A stretch of 64,000 bases of DNA from Hoplostethus atlanticus (GCA_034670405.1 JAXDDX010000046.1:2430001-2494000); one strand, 5' to 3'. Shown: positions 1 through 12,416, numbered from the stretch's first letter. Notes: generated by a model not told the origin, from the letters alone. Program-made: numbers and translations.

Positions 1-357
1 GCGGTTGTCATAACACGAACCTTATAACTCAGTAAATATAGAGAGACAACATAGACAAACCATTTATATGACGACAAACTAAACTAAAACTATACGCTAC
101 ATCTTTCTTGTGATAAAATCAATGTGCTTTTATTTTGCTAAAACTCTATTTGTCTTTTTTCCTGCTGAATCGTGTTAATATTTGTTGCCTCAACGACCTA
201 AACCCCCTACAAGGATCAATACAGTTTCATGTATTTCTTTGCAGTTGTGACAGTTTGACCTTAACAGACTTATATAGTTAGTAATATGCTGACATGCCAG
301 GCTGTGTGAATGCTGACCACTCATATTAATAACAGCCCCCAGCTTTACCCGCTAATG

Positions 358-369
358 CCACACACACAC

Positions 370-451
<82 letters not shown>

Positions 452-481
452 ACACACACAAACACACACACATACACACAT
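358..481. repeat. Compound microsatellite (CA)n-(TC)n-(CA)n
   Basis: About 12 CA units are followed by roughly 32 CT units with one interruption, then again by CA units. It is non-coding. Confidence 0.95.
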
Positions 482-552
482 CACAATGGCAGCTTGATCC
501 CAGTCATGCATCCTGGCTTATACTGCATACCCTGCCTGAGCGGGAATAGGAA

Positions 553-554
<2 letters not shown>

Positions 555-619
<65 letters not shown>
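555..619. repeat. (GT)n microsatellite
   Basis: Pure GT dinucleotide array of about 32 units. Another array of the complementary phase, (CA)n, follows at 688-730, so the two form an inverted pair about 70 bp apart. Confidence 0.95.
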
Positions 620-621
<2 letters not shown>

Positions 622-686
622 GGGAAATTAGCCACACTCATGTGCTACCAGACCACACATGCATGGGCTGCTGATCATTGACCTGC

Positions 687-687
<1 letters not shown>

Positions 688-730
<43 letters not shown>
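688..730. repeat. (CA)n microsatellite
   Basis: About 21 CA units; complementary to the GT array at 555-619. Confidence 0.95.
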
Positions 731-733
<3 letters not shown>

Positions 734-2398
734 TGCCAATCCATCAAGCCAACCAAATCACAGAAGTGTGCTTCACATATTGCCTTCTGCCTCCTACCAA
801 TAACCCCCCTACACACACACACACACACAAACAAACCACCAGTATACAAACGCCATCCCCATATGGTGTGATGAGCTTTCTGCCCCAGTTGAGTGAGCAG
901 AGCCTGTGGTGTTGTTTCCCTGGGCCAGACACTGGAGTGAGAGAGACAATAACCACAGTATTGACTCTTCACACCATCAGACCAGAGATCACAATATGAA
1001 CCTTTATGGAGCCGTGGAACCAGACAGCTCCACATGCCCGGGGTCACCCAAGTGTTTAAGCACTATCTTAACTGGTCCAGTGAATGGGAGGACGACAAAG
1101 ACCTGGACTCTGGAGAAGAGGGACGTCTGTGCATGCAGGGAATAAAGGCCACACAACACAACTGACTGGGTGAAGTGCAACGCTGTACCTCCAACTGTGC
1201 CTTGTATTATCAGTGTTGTCACGCCCTTAATGCTTACTGGGTTAAGCAAGAAACCCTTTTCTCTCCATATCTTCTTACTGGTGCTTCCCCAGCTAAAGAA
1301 CAGCCGTGCCAGACCTAAGACCTCTTCTAGACCTCTATTGTCAGTAGATATAAAACCCTGTTACTTACATTACTATACACAGTATGAACAGTGTTTGCAT
1401 CGGCATAAGCTAACGAAGCAGGATACAAGACCCCGTGCATGTACGAGATGAATGAATCACTTCGTAACAGATGAAAAACACATGACACGCAAGAATCAAA
1501 TCCTTTAGAATGGAAACAGTCAGACGTCACTGAGCATAACCCTGAAACGTGCACTTCTCTGTTCAGAGGAGAAGAAAAGGGGAAGGAGGAGTGCAAGTCA
1601 GCTTTCCTCCTTTTCGATGGAAAAAACTTCTCTCCTTTCTCTCTCTCTCCCTCTCTCTCTCTCCCTCTCTCTCTCTCTCTCTCCTGCATGTTCTACAATT
1701 ACTTCTGCATTTCCAGCAAATGACCCAAAGAGGTTATTGACTAGCCCTGGAGGTTATTACAAGCCAATGTGTGTGTGATGAATATTCCCTCTACTGGAGT
1801 TCATTGATCTGCCTGCATTATCACTTTGTTGCATCATTATATTTTTCTAGCACTGAATGAAAGAGAACCATATCAAAATACCCCCACCCACCCCCCACCC
1901 CACCCCCTCTGCCCTGTGGTAACACTGTGATGTGCTGAAAGTGTAGTCGTCAAGACTCTCACTTCTGGTAACACAGATGAACCCCGTGCAGCCGGGTTCA
2001 ACCCCGGTCATGTCCGTCGCCTTTCCTCTTCTTCCTCTAACACTTCTCGACACTTCTCGTCAAAAGATGAACTTTGTTGATTAAAGTTGCTCTGATTTCT
2101 TCTATCAGAGGTTATGGTGTTAGTGCGCTAGTTCAATCACCTTTCTGTCAGTCTCTCTGGCCGTCTGTCTGTGTGAGCATGCATCCGTACATGTAGGTGT
2201 GTGTGTGTGTGTATCAGTTACTATGGGACCAGTGATAGTGACTGACACCTCAGCACTCCTCTCTCCCTTTTGTGACCTGAACTGTGGACCTGACAACCAC
2301 TCAGCAGGGTGATTAAGGAGAAGCAATCGCCGGTTTTATGGCTGGCCTGGTTTCATAACCCCATCTAGGTAGGGGACAAAGATAACAGACAGGACATA

Positions 2399-2438
<40 letters not shown>

Positions 2439-2782
2439 TGGGATGAGTGATACCCATTCCATGAAATCAGAAAAGGCAAAGTCTGCAGCCTCCAAGCCAG
2501 CGCTGGCTGGATGGACACACAGGTTATGCAAGCATGGTTCTCTATCACCAGAGTGATAAATTGCCCAGTCCACCTCCAGATTATCCCACTGATGCCTTGG
2601 GTTCTGCTTAGTTCATTTTATTGAAGGTATTTTTAAAACTCTTTAGTCCAGCTGTGATTACATTGAGCACTCTAAGAAATAGTCATAAGAAGCACTGTGC
2701 TTCTGGCATCCAAAGACTATGTGTGCATGCAATGTTACCTAATATCTATGTCTAAATACGGAGCAAGGAATCTGTGCATGTG

Positions 2783-2784
<2 letters not shown>

Positions 2785-2851
<67 letters not shown>
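2785..2851. repeat. (TG)n microsatellite
   Basis: About 33 uninterrupted TG units in intergenic DNA. Confidence 0.95.
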
Positions 2852-2853
<2 letters not shown>

Positions 2854-3059
2854 AAGCTGCCCTCTAGCCTCCTTACCCCCTGAAACAATTGCAGGAAACA
2901 GTCCTGTGAGCCGGGAAGCCCGGATGCCAGATAGGGAGGGAGGAGGATGATCACCAAACATTCACTGTGAAGACTGAACACACCGAGCGTACATACTGGA
3001 GCCGTCTGACAGACATACATCATTCACTAAAGAGACTTCATCCGTCCTCGTAGGGACAT

Positions 3060-3220
3060 TCTTGTTGCTTGCCCCCTCCCCGACAGGGAGGTCAGAGGTC
3101 AGGGTCAGCTACAGACCAGCACCCCTGGAGCTGGTAGTGATTCAGTGTCTTGCTTAAGGGCCCTTCGGCAGGGTGGCTTGCTAACATGGAGGACTGAACG
3201 TGGGTCCTCCAGTGCCATAC
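3060..3220 (+). repeat. SINE-tail-like dispersed repeat
   Basis: The block contains AGGGTCAGCTACAGA, then a run resembling the 'cttgctcaagggc' tail found in many fish tRNA-derived SINEs (here tgcttaagggcccttcggc). The same AGGGTCAGCTACAGA string recurs near 18388. Family assignment is inference. Confidence 0.4.
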
Positions 3221-3221
3221 C

Positions 3222-3595
3222 TTAAAGGTCCCATATTCTATATACATATATGATCAATGATGTTTATTGGAGACATTTTTTTGAAAGATTTTGTTTGAGT
3301 GGTTAAATTTAGTTGAAGTTAATTTAGGTTATTGCATTTTTAAAAATCGACTAATTTTTACAGGCAGTTTCAACTCCACTGAACGCATCACAGCTGGACT
3401 TGGCTCCTGATTGGCTCTCCTCACTAAAGAATTCCTGAAATCCATCCAATCAGGCCAGTTTACAGCTTTTAAACCGGAAAGCCTCTGCTCAGCTCAGCAG
3501 GTTTACTTCATTTGAATTAGAGGAGCTGTTGTTGTCGGCCAATCATGGTCCAGTATCGTGACTGTTCTGCTTTGAATTCATTTAATTTAATTGAT
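3222..3595 (+). repeat. Dispersed TTAA-bounded repeat, copy 1
   Basis: It begins TTAAAGGTCCCATATT and shares an extended, diverged match with the reverse complement of 19136-19359, including the stretch GCTCAGCAGGTTTACTTCAT. A third fragment, tattgcatttt through tttacaggcagtttca, lies at about 4731-4772. A non-autonomous DNA transposon is likely; the superfamily is not determined. Confidence 0.6.
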
Positions 3596-3716
3596 CCAAC
3601 TTTTAACTAAACGACTACATTTAAAAAACATCCTGAAGAACATTATTCTAAATCTGAGCCATAGTAAATATAGGAAAACAAAATCATGAAAACTGAATAG
3701 TACAACATTACCTCCA

Positions 3717-3772
<56 letters not shown>

Positions 3773-4014
3773 AGAAACCATAAAATAAGCTTTTTCACTT
3801 GCAAGAACTAGAAATCGTCCTCACATCGTTTTGAGGTTGTCACACTGTGGAAGGTAAATAAACACCTTTATACTGACAAGATCTTTGTACACGTCATGAA
3901 CCTTCATACTGATGAAATTATGAGAAATCACGAGTTTGTCTCCCTTGACTACTGAAGAATAGTGAGTAATGCCTGATTGTTGAACTCGCTGAGTCCAGAC
4001 AACTCAACTAAGGG

Positions 4015-4054
<40 letters not shown>

Positions 4055-4528
4055 GACTAATAAGCGGTAGTTACAGTGAATGTGACGACTCCATGTCACA
4101 AGAGGTCAACTGGCCTCCCTTCTGTGTCACAGAGGTTTACTGTGTCGAAGTGTTATTGCCCTGTAAGTTACAGAGTTACGGTCATCTCATTGAATTTTAA
4201 CGGTTGTCCCACTTTCAATCACCGAACTGAAAATGAAAGAATCATTTGAGAAAAAACAAACCAATCGTTCATTTCTTTCCTCAGTTGAGCAACTTGATCA
4301 ACGGTGGGTCTGGCATCGAGTCTTTTCTGTTTTGATTTAACCTCAAAATTGACCTCATCCACCAAATAAAATGCATTGACCAGGTGTTTATGTGGAGTAG
4401 GGTGCAGACCGCTGGGATGAGGGCCGTGTTACTAGCGGTTAGCTCCCCATGTGACCACCAGCCTGGCCAGAAATGCTGAATGCAGAACCGCAACAGCTTT
4501 GCTTTGCTTTACCCTCAGCAACAGTCAA

Positions 4529-4559
<31 letters not shown>

Positions 4560-4724
4560 CCCCTCTCTCTCTTCCTTTCTTCCTCTGCTGTTTCCTCACA
4601 ATCACCGCAGACATCCCAAAAACAAACCTTGGAGGAATCACAAGCGCTCCCCATCTATCTGTCCTTCACTGCGTATCTCACTGTGTTTACCGTTCCAAGC
4701 TTCCTCCCAGTGAATTGTTTCTTA

Positions 4725-4775
4725 GTTCAAGTTATTGCATTTTCAAAACATCGCTCTTTTACAGGCAGTTTCAGA
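4725..4775 (+). repeat. Fragment of the TTAA-bounded dispersed repeat
   Basis: A short block matching about 3328-3372 of copy 1, around 'tttacaggcagtttca'. It is too short to set boundaries. Confidence 0.4.
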
Positions 4776-5105
4776 CTTTTGATTCATTCAATCTACTATC
4801 CATATACATGATTGTGTTTCCCAATGCTGGGTTGTGCTGTCAGAAAATACTTCACACCAAATAACATCACAGAGACAGACAGCAGAGGGCGAAGGAGGAG
4901 GGGGAGGGGTCTTCATCAGAAGGCCAACATCTGCCAAATTGTTTAACAAGACTAGAAGTACCTGTGCTTCCCATAATAAACAGATTTAGACAAACAGTTG
5001 GGTTGACACACACACACACTCTCTGACTGACACACAAAATGCACTCATCACACACACGCGCGTACACACACACACACATTTCTACACTTGTAGCTTCGTA
5101 CTGAC

Positions 5106-5349
5106 CCAGTGCCGCGGGCTGCTCTCTGGGGAACGTGCCTGGTACCTCTGCAGGGCGACCCCTCCGTCGCCCTCCAGCACCAGAGTGCCGTCCAGGTCGG
5201 GGCAGTGGGGTCCCGGGGGCCAAGGCAGCAGGGTGGCCAGAGGGTAGTGAGAGATCATACTGGCCGCCTGGCTCAACGGCAGGGATAGCAGGGCCGGCAG
5301 GGCATACTCTAGTCTGGAAGGCAGGGTGGATCTGGTCTCGCTGTTGTAT
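5106..5349 (-). CDS. Possible coding exon of an unrecognised leftward gene
   Basis: On the minus strand an open frame runs from an acceptor-like ...TCTCCCCAG at 5350 to a GTCAGT donor just below 5106, and is read to H-W at the donor. It is rich in Leu and Pro and contains YPLATLLPWPPGPHC and LDGTLVLEGDGG. An in-frame Met at 5264 (MISHYPLA) could start translation if the sequence up to about 5.7 kb is 5' leader; a second in-frame Met lies at 5276. I do not recognise the protein. In human, as I recall, RGL1 lies on the strand opposite APOBEC4, so a first exon of an rgl1-like gene is one guess from context, but the residues do not match the RGL1 N-termini I know. No further exon of this gene is visible to the left, so the rest would lie outside the window. 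Confidence 0.35.
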
Positions 5350-6247
5350 CTGGGGAGACTGGATCAGTAGAAAGTCTTCCAGCTACTGATGAAGATCCCA
5401 GAGGAGTTCAAGACAAAGGGGATGAGTCCAAGGTGAGGATAAAGTTCAGGGTTTCTCCGAGTCCCTGTCAGCTGAGCGGCAGCAGCAGCAGTTTGTGGTT
5501 GATGCGGTCAGCTCTTCTTCTGTCCCCCAGAGGTGTGAGTGATGATAGCGCTCCTCTCACACCGGCTGCCCAAAACTATTTTCTCCCTTCCTACGTCTCT
5601 GTTTTCTCCTCCACCACACAGAGTCTCTCCTGGGGTTGTTTTTTTCTCTTCCAGTGCGCGTGGAGCTCGGCTAGCCAACAGCTCTTAACCACATGAGTGA
5701 TTAAAGTCTATTGTCTCGCTCTCTCTCCCCTTCTCTCCCTCACTCCCTCCATTCCTCCCAGCCACAGGGGGGGAGGAGTTACAAGTCGTAGCCCAGCCCC
5801 GTAAAAAAAACTATCCAGTGACTAAAGAGTGTGACTGTGGAAGAATGTGAAGAAAGGAAAGACAGGCAGGAAAGCTGAGATAGAAAGGAGGATGTTATGA
5901 AAGGGGCTCTAAGAATTACTAACAATAACTAACAGTTTTCCATGATAGATCCCCCGGCCTCACTTCAGTCCTCTGAATCACAGACTCCATTAGGTAGGTA
6001 GGTACTCCGGGGGGAGGGTTCTTTGTTACAGCAGCCGAGACGTTGAATAACACAACTAAGAATAGAAATGACAATAGGAATCATATAAAATAAAGAATAA
6101 AAACTATATCGAGATATATTCTACAAAAAATACAAAAACATACAAATGTGCAGTGAAAAGGAAAAATAATTGTGATGTGCAAAAAGTCCAGGGTGCAAAA
6201 ACTGAAATGTGCAAAAACAAAAATGTGCAGTAGTTCTTGGGGGTGGG

Positions 6248-6284
<37 letters not shown>

Positions 6285-6569
6285 GGGATTAAAACAATAA
6301 TAACTATTATCTATATTGTTTTGGGGCATGCCATTGATAGATTTTGCCGAAGTCTATCCTTAGTCTCCACATGTCTAGGAAGATTTTCTTTGCATTGACC
6401 TTGTGCAGCAGGTTGAGGTCAGATCAGAGAGTTGGCCTCCTATAGTTACTGATTCTACTGTCTGTTAGCCACCAGCCCAGCAGCGCAGCATGTTGACCTT
6501 TGTGACTGGGAGCGAGGGTCAAACTGTCATAAATGTGTAACAATGGTGGAAATATAAAGAGATGCGTCT

Positions 6570-6570
<1 letters not shown>

Positions 6571-6624
<54 letters not shown>

Positions 6625-6700
6625 GATGAGAACCAGTCATGTATAAAACACTGATGTTGCTGAAAAGAGGGTCAGGCAGTGCTCTGATACACACACGCAC

Positions 6701-6755
<55 letters not shown>
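6571..6755. repeat. Inverted microsatellite pair (GT)n ... (CA)n
   Basis: A GT array at about 6571-6621 is followed about 90 bp later by a CA array at 6710-6755. The two are reverse complements and could form a stem in single-stranded DNA or RNA. Confidence 0.85.
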
Positions 6756-6757
<2 letters not shown>

Positions 6758-6940
6758 GGCACACACACTGTAGATTCAGCAGTTAATATGGTACCAATTG
6801 TGAAGACAGTTGCTTCGAAGAGTTAGAAGCAACGCCGTTGACTCATAACCTGCATCCTGTTTTTTCAGGTAAATAAACAGCCATTAGAACAACACCGACG
6901 CCAGAGCAGCATCCGGTGGAGGGGCGCGGACAAACACACG

Positions 6941-6981
<41 letters not shown>

Positions 6982-7542
6982 ATCGCTCTGGCATCAACTA
7001 TAATTTCCTAGCTCTCAGGCCTCAATTACTGTAGCTGCTGTGACTCAGAGCTTCACTGTGACAAATCTCCATCAGAAATAAAACCTCTTCTTAAGGAATG
7101 TGTTTGTGTTCACATGTAGAGACCAGACCAGACCAACAGAGCTCAGCTGAAGTGATAGAAGTCATTTGAAAACAAAAGTCATTTGCTCATGACACGCAGA
7201 GGCTTTGAAACCGTGAGCATGGGCTGCTGGGAATGAATGAGTGGTAGGAAGAGTCTTGTCTTTGTGCTGTCTGGATGGACTCCTAGTGAACTGGCCTCCG
7301 CTCTCCCTTCCTCTCCCCCTCCCGCCTCCATTTCCTCTCCCTGTTGTTCACTCCTGCCCTCCTTTTCAAAAAAAAAAAAAAAAAAAGCCCCTCACTCAGT
7401 TCACTTCATTTCAGCTCGGTGGGTTTTCATCTCACTTGTGTTGCCAAAGCAACTTTTACAAAGAATAGTAATGTTTTTGTTAAAGCTGAAAGATTGAAAA
7501 GTCTCATTAAGTACATTAAGATATCAACATTCATTACACTCT

Positions 7543-7593
<51 letters not shown>

Positions 7594-8434
7594 CAACATA
7601 ACTCTTTCTAGCTGTTCAGTTATATTCCTTTTTCTTTGTGTCCCCACTTTTCTTGCCCACTCTCCCTCTATCTGAGTGTGCTGACACAGACATAGTGTGG
7701 CCAGCACCAGTTTACACAGCTGGTAATGCGAAGCTCTCTCAACTCTGACAACACACACACACACACCCACACACACACCCACACACACACACACACACAT
7801 TATACCCTCAAGATCCCCCCAGATAGGGGTCAATACACACAAAATCTCTCCATCTCCCTCTCTTCTTTACCCCCCACACAACCACAGACAAACACACTGC
7901 TGCAGAAAGGAGACGTCTCTTTTTGAATACAGTGAAAATGGTCTAGAGATAGTTGTGGATTTAAACATGGAGCAACAACAACAACAAACGCTATAAATCA
8001 CGGCATCGTGTGTGTGTCAGAGCACATGAGAAGAAAAACATTTCCTCAGAACTTCATAAACATTAATTGAGCTCAGGTTTTTTGATGACACATCACAGTC
8101 GGGCTTTCATGTGAGTCTCACTGCTCCATGCTGCCCTCTGCTGGTCAGCAGAAGAACACAAGACACAATACGCATCAATGGACTGTGGGTTCAAAATTCA
8201 ATCCGTTTTCATATGATTTGACACGTACAAATCCTTCATTCACTCTTTCATTTTCTCCCTCGCTCCCTTTTTTTAGTCACCAGACATACAAATCAGATTA
8301 ATAGAAAATGATACAAATCTAGGATGAGAGATACTAGATTATTTTACTGGTCTGAATGAGTGGGCCAGAGTTATTGTTGCTATAGTGCATGGTACAGCCA
8401 GGGCCCTTAGTGCACAGACAACAAAACACTCCCT

Positions 8435-8437
<3 letters not shown>

Positions 8438-8486
<49 letters not shown>
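8438..8486. repeat. (CA)n microsatellite
   Basis: About 24 CA units in intergenic DNA. Confidence 0.95.
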
Positions 8487-8487
<1 letters not shown>

Positions 8488-9177
8488 CAGAGGTCTGAGG
8501 AGCTCTTGCTGACAGACACTGAACAGTCACTCATTATCAGACAACAGACTCTCTCTCTGGATCACTGATAAGGAGAAGGAGAAGCAAGAGAGGAGGAGGG
8601 AAGGCAAACAGGCCAGAAACACAGAAGAAACACTGTGAGTGTTTTGGCAACATTTTCTTTTTCTTTTCTTTCCTTTTCCTTAGTCCCTGTATTGCGTACG
8701 TGACTGTGTGCGTGCAGTGGGAATGCATGTACATGTGTCTGCGAGTGAGTCCTCCGGCAGAAGGACATGCCCTTACAACGAGGCTGTTAGTCACCAGCCT
8801 CTTCCTCGCTCCGCCACGGTACCACTGAGTCATTTCTCCCACTTATGCAACAGTATCACTTTGTTATATAAAGAATCAGCGAGCACAGCGGGCCTTGCCA
8901 GCAACGCTGCCAAGTAACCCGCTGTTCCCTTTGATGGCGAGGAATCATTTCTCATTTTCATGTCGCTTTGCAATATCTCTGCAGACTGCAATGCAAATCA
9001 AGACCAACTGATAAACCGCCTCGTGTCCAACCAGCGAACAGCGTTCTCATCTGGGGGGCCAGAAGGCATCTAGAAAATAAGATCTCTTTCATGTCTGATT
9101 CGTTTGAATCACACTAACGATTGAATGCGTATCAAGTACATGACGCTTTTTCTCTATCCTCCTTGTGTTTACTCCAG

Positions 9178-9438
9178 ATCTGTGATGTGGGACCAGCAGG
9201 GGCCCCCTCCGTGCTGTCAGTGCCCTCCACATGTGGTCACAGGGCCCGACGCCGCCGTGTCCTACTCCTGGTTCTGTGAGGCATTTGGGTTCCCGGTCGG
9301 CCCGGCTGGCTCCAAGAGCTTGCTGCTCTTCTATGAGCTGTGGAGTTCAGCTGGGGCTCTGGTGCAGCGCGGCCGGGCCAGTGGCTGTGCTGTCACGGGA
9401 CATCACCCAGAGAACCGACTGTTTGACCACCAGCACGG
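9178..9438 (+). CDS. apobec4: apobec4 coding exon A (first visible)
   Basis: Acceptor ...TTTACTCCAG, donor GG|GTCAGT. It encodes the N-terminal domain through the HPE zinc motif and ends in phase 2 (GG plus C of the next exon makes Gly85). The in-frame ATG at 9185 is a fallback start only. Confidence 0.88.
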
Positions 9439-10804
9439 GTCAGTCGCTCACACGTCAGGGTTTCTATTATTCCTAATAGCAATGCTGTTGAGAGAATACG
9501 ATAAAGGTTTTTGATTTTATACCAGCGGTCTTATTGTTTCTTAAGAGACTGGACAGTCCACCCTCCTCAAAAGTTGTGTTTGTTTGCTTTTGTGAAAAAG
9601 AGACAGAAAAGCAGGTATAGAAAACCATAACAGCACAAGGTGGGACTCAAGCCCAAGGTACGCTCACTGGCTAGGATGTTAAATTATCACCTCCCAAGTC
9701 AAAGAAGGAGACATGCACCTAACTGTTGAGTCTCCTCCTCCCTGTCCTGCTCTGCCCAGCTACCTGTGGTCGGTGCTGGAGGTGTGTGAGGAGGTCAGCT
9801 ACATCCTTCTCTACAGTAACTACACCCCATGCCAGGAGCCTGCCAGGCAGTGTGTCCAGTCCCTGGTGTCCTTCCTACAGGCCCACCCCTGGGTGCGGCT
9901 GGACCTGCTCTTCTCCCAGCTCTACCACACCCGGCCTGGCAAGCCACACTACCAGGTGAGTTCAGGCTGTTTGTTTGGAGTTGGCGTAGCTCGTCCCAGT
10001 GGTTGTCAACCACGTGGCAACGAGGCCCAAGAGCCTGCAGGTTTTCATTCCAACCAATTACCACACCGGCTGATTTCAACCAGAGGGAGAAACTAATCAG
10101 GTTGGAAGGAAAACCTGCAGACTCTGCATACAACCACCGGCTCATCCCATATGTGATGATGCATCACAAAAATATAATTATCTACTCAATCATTCAATGA
10201 TTCATTGAACGATTCATTTACTCCACTCCTCCCCCAGGAGAACCAAGCAGGCCTGCACCATTTGGCATCCACCTGGCCTCGCTGCTCCCTCAGCCCCATT
10301 TCTGGGGCTGCCTGGGGCTACCTGCTCCGAAGGTTCGTCCCAGACGCACCGTCCTCAGTCTTACAGCACTCCCTGCTACCTGGGAGGGTGGAGGCAGACA
10401 GGCAGAACGCTGTTGAGATATCAGCCATCACGGGGGTGGGGCCAGTGTTTTTGGATCTGTCCCAGAGGACTCCCAGCCAGCCCGTCACACTGCTGCCTCC
10501 ACCACACCTCCCCGTGGCCCTCGGCCAGCTTGACACAGCTTCAGCCACAGCTCTGCATCTTGGGTCGACCCCAAGACGAGCTCCACTACATCCTGTCAAC
10601 GTAGTCAGACACATACGGATGCCTCCACCTCCACCTCGGCCAGACCGACACCCCCGCACCTCCTCCACCTCCTCCACCTTCTCCTCCCCCTTGCCTTCTT
10701 TGCTGCAGCTTGGATGGCCAGTGGAAGTGGTGCAGGTGACAGAGAGGGAGGTGCCCGACGTCAGCCAATCACAACACAGAGTCCAAAAGAAGAAAACAGA
10801 ATAA
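9178..10804 (+). CDS. apobec4: apobec4: putative polynucleotide cytidine deaminase-like protein, 3 exons, 5' end missing
   Basis: Coding exons are 9178-9438, 9760-9955 and 10238-10804, with phases that join exactly. Counting from the first in-frame Met at 9185 the product is 338 residues; human APOBEC4 is about 367. The deaminase core shows the zinc ligands and catalytic acid as H74-P-E76 and P108-C109-X6-C116. Family landmarks also match: TGPDAAVS, FCEAFGFP, FYELWSSAGALVQRG, FSQLYHT, LSPISG, AITGV, a VEVVQVTE segment and a lysine-rich C-terminus. Family members bind zinc and are classed with AID/APOBEC deaminases, but enzyme activity of APOBEC4 has not been clearly shown. The acceptor at 9176-9177 leaves a split codon, so an upstream exon probably supplies the true N-terminus. 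No disabling change was seen in these three exons. Confidence 0.9.
9760..9955 (+). CDS. apobec4: apobec4 coding exon B
   Basis: Acceptor ...CTCTGCCCAG, donor CCAG|GTGAGT. It encodes YLWSVLEVCEEV, then the PC-X6-C zinc motif and FSQLYHT, and ends in phase 0. Confidence 0.9.
10238..10804 (+). CDS. apobec4: apobec4 coding exon C (last)
   Basis: Acceptor ...CTCCCCCAG, phase 0, ending in TAA at 10802-10804. It carries LSPISGAAWGYLLRRF, the conserved AITGV and the C-terminal VEVVQVTE and KKKTE. A Pro/Ser-rich stretch (MPPPPPRPD onward) lies before the C-terminus. Confidence 0.9.
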   Translation, partial: ENQAGLHHLASTWPRCSLSPISGAAWGYLLRRFVPDAPSSVLQHSLLPGRVEADRQNAVEISAITGVGPVFLDLSQRTPSQPVTLLPPPHLPVALGQLDTASATALHLGSTPRRAPLHPVNVVRHIRMPPPPPRPDRHPRTSSTSSTFSSPLPSLLQLGWPVEVVQVTEREVPDVSQSQHRVQKKKTE

Positions 10805-11009
10805 TGGAAAGACTGTTCAAATGAAATATGAATTTTGATGTATTTTCTAACTATGCTCATACTTTTCATCCCTAGATGTTTTAGATTCATATAAATATCT
10901 ACAAGATTATGTGAATGTAAGAGGGTTTCATCTGTGCCTCCTAGGGTGGGATAAGAGCCAGGCCTGTTTTTAAAGAGAAGGGAAGGGGGGATGAAAGAGA
11001 GAGAGAGTT

Positions 11010-11072
<63 letters not shown>

Positions 11073-11187
11073 AAGAGAAAGTAGACTCGGACTGATGAAT
11101 ATTGCAGACGCTGCCTCAGCAGACTAATGTTGCGTGTGTTCTGTTGCTCTATCCATCCATCCTACCACTTTCATCCCCCCGGCTACA

Positions 11188-11238
<51 letters not shown>

Positions 11239-11805
11239 ACACACACATACACACAACGTCATAGACACAAACAAGCACCCAGACATGAGCTTGCACAATC
11301 ACACACACACACGTGAACACAAATGCAGGTCAGGCATGTAGACAGGCAGTCAGGCTAACATATTATTAATAAAGTGTAAGGTCAATATTTCCTCTCTAAC
11401 GGTTCCATTACAAACCTAGACCGTACGATCAAAAGATCAAGATCACTACTAGATGAAGTCTTTGATGTGTGTGAGGGTACATGACAGAATGAGGCAGACT
11501 GTTCCCCTTACCTGAGTCAGTATGCAGGATCCCTCCATAAAATAGCAGCACTGCTCTGTACCGCAGTAGAGAAAGGAAGAGGAAGAAGAGGAGGAGGAGA
11601 GAGAGAGAAAGGGAGAGAGAGAGAGAGAGTTGTGTGACTGCCAAGTCCACATTGTACTATGTTTACAGATCCTTCCACGCCTCCTTCCTCGGTTCTGTCT
11701 GTTCTTACTGACCTGTCACCACGTCTCCACCGCCGGGGGAATCAGGCCTAATATTATGTACATGTGCAACGGCAGAAAGCGAGTCTGTGTATGTGTGTGA
11801 TGGAC

Positions 11806-11868
<63 letters not shown>

Positions 11869-11974
11869 CACTCACAGAGTAGATTTAATACGATATACAA
11901 TTACACATTCCTGTTCTTTCTAACTCATCCTCTTCACCTCTTCACCCCCCTCAGTAAAGTCTGTTGTATGTAAA

Positions 11975-12061
<87 letters not shown>

Positions 12062-12416
12062 TGAGAGAGAGGGTGCATGTCTCTGCCTGTTCACATGCTA
12101 TGCAAAAGTGCCAGAGATATTTCCATGCCATGTAGATGTGATGGAACAGGTTTTACTGAGCCCAGGTCTGAATGTGTCTGTCCCTCAGGCATCACTTACC
12201 ATGAACACATCAGGTGTCTGATCAGCCAGGAACACTCTTCAGCACTCACAAGCCAACAAACAACATCTAATACCATCTGCCTGCATGCAGTCATCTTTTA
12301 CACGTGACCACAAGATGGCAGTGTTGTCCCTCTGTCTGCACGCACTGCATCTCAACATCGAAGGGACAGTGGCCATCGGCTGAGAGACCAAACCTGCTCA
12401 CAACGTCTCACAGCAT
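10318..12416. other. apobec4 3' flank: simple repeats
   Basis: Beyond the stop at 10804 there are (GA)n tracts at 11000-11070 and 11811-11866, (CA)n at 11191-11236 and a (GT)n(GA)n compound at 11980-12062. No further gene is seen before the duplicated fragment at 12417. The part before 10804 overlaps exon C. Confidence 0.5.
11368..11373 (+). promoter_or_regulatory. Candidate apobec4 polyadenylation signal AATAAA
   Basis: First canonical AATAAA on the plus strand after the apobec4 stop codon, about 560 nt downstream. It is a position-only inference. Confidence 0.35.

Larger units (their letters stand above)
1..5081. other. Intergenic, repeat-rich; no gene recognised
   Basis: No exon with plausible splice sites and protein-like composition was found. 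The interval holds the compound (CA)/(TC)/(CA) array near 358-481, (GT)n at 555-619, (CA)n at 688-730, (TG)n at 2785-2851, (CA)n at 3719-3769 and 4018-4052, a SINE-tail-like block near 3060-3220 and a dispersed TTAA-bounded repeat at 3222-3595. Open frames here mostly run through the arrays. Confidence 0.6.
5400..9177. other. Intergenic / apobec4 upstream; microsatellite-rich
   Basis: Several CA/GT arrays occur (6249-6281, 6571-6621, 6710-6755, 6945-6980, 7547-7590, 7748-7800, 8438-8486) and an A18 run near 7369-7386. The missing 5' coding exon of apobec4 should lie here or further left; I looked for an open segment equivalent to the N-terminus of the mammalian protein and found none I trust. 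Confidence 0.5.

Noticed and set aside
1960..2030. GGGTTCAACCCC as a B box of a tRNA gene
   Set aside because: No cloverleaf or A box at proper distance; at most a SINE scrap or chance palindrome.
5950..6330. A-rich stretch with repeated 'tgtgcaaaaa' words as a LINE 3' end
   Set aside because: Suggestive of a dispersed repeat, but no boundaries, target duplication or coding remnant seen.
10318..10890. 190-residue minus-strand frame
   Set aside because: Antisense shadow of apobec4 exon 3.
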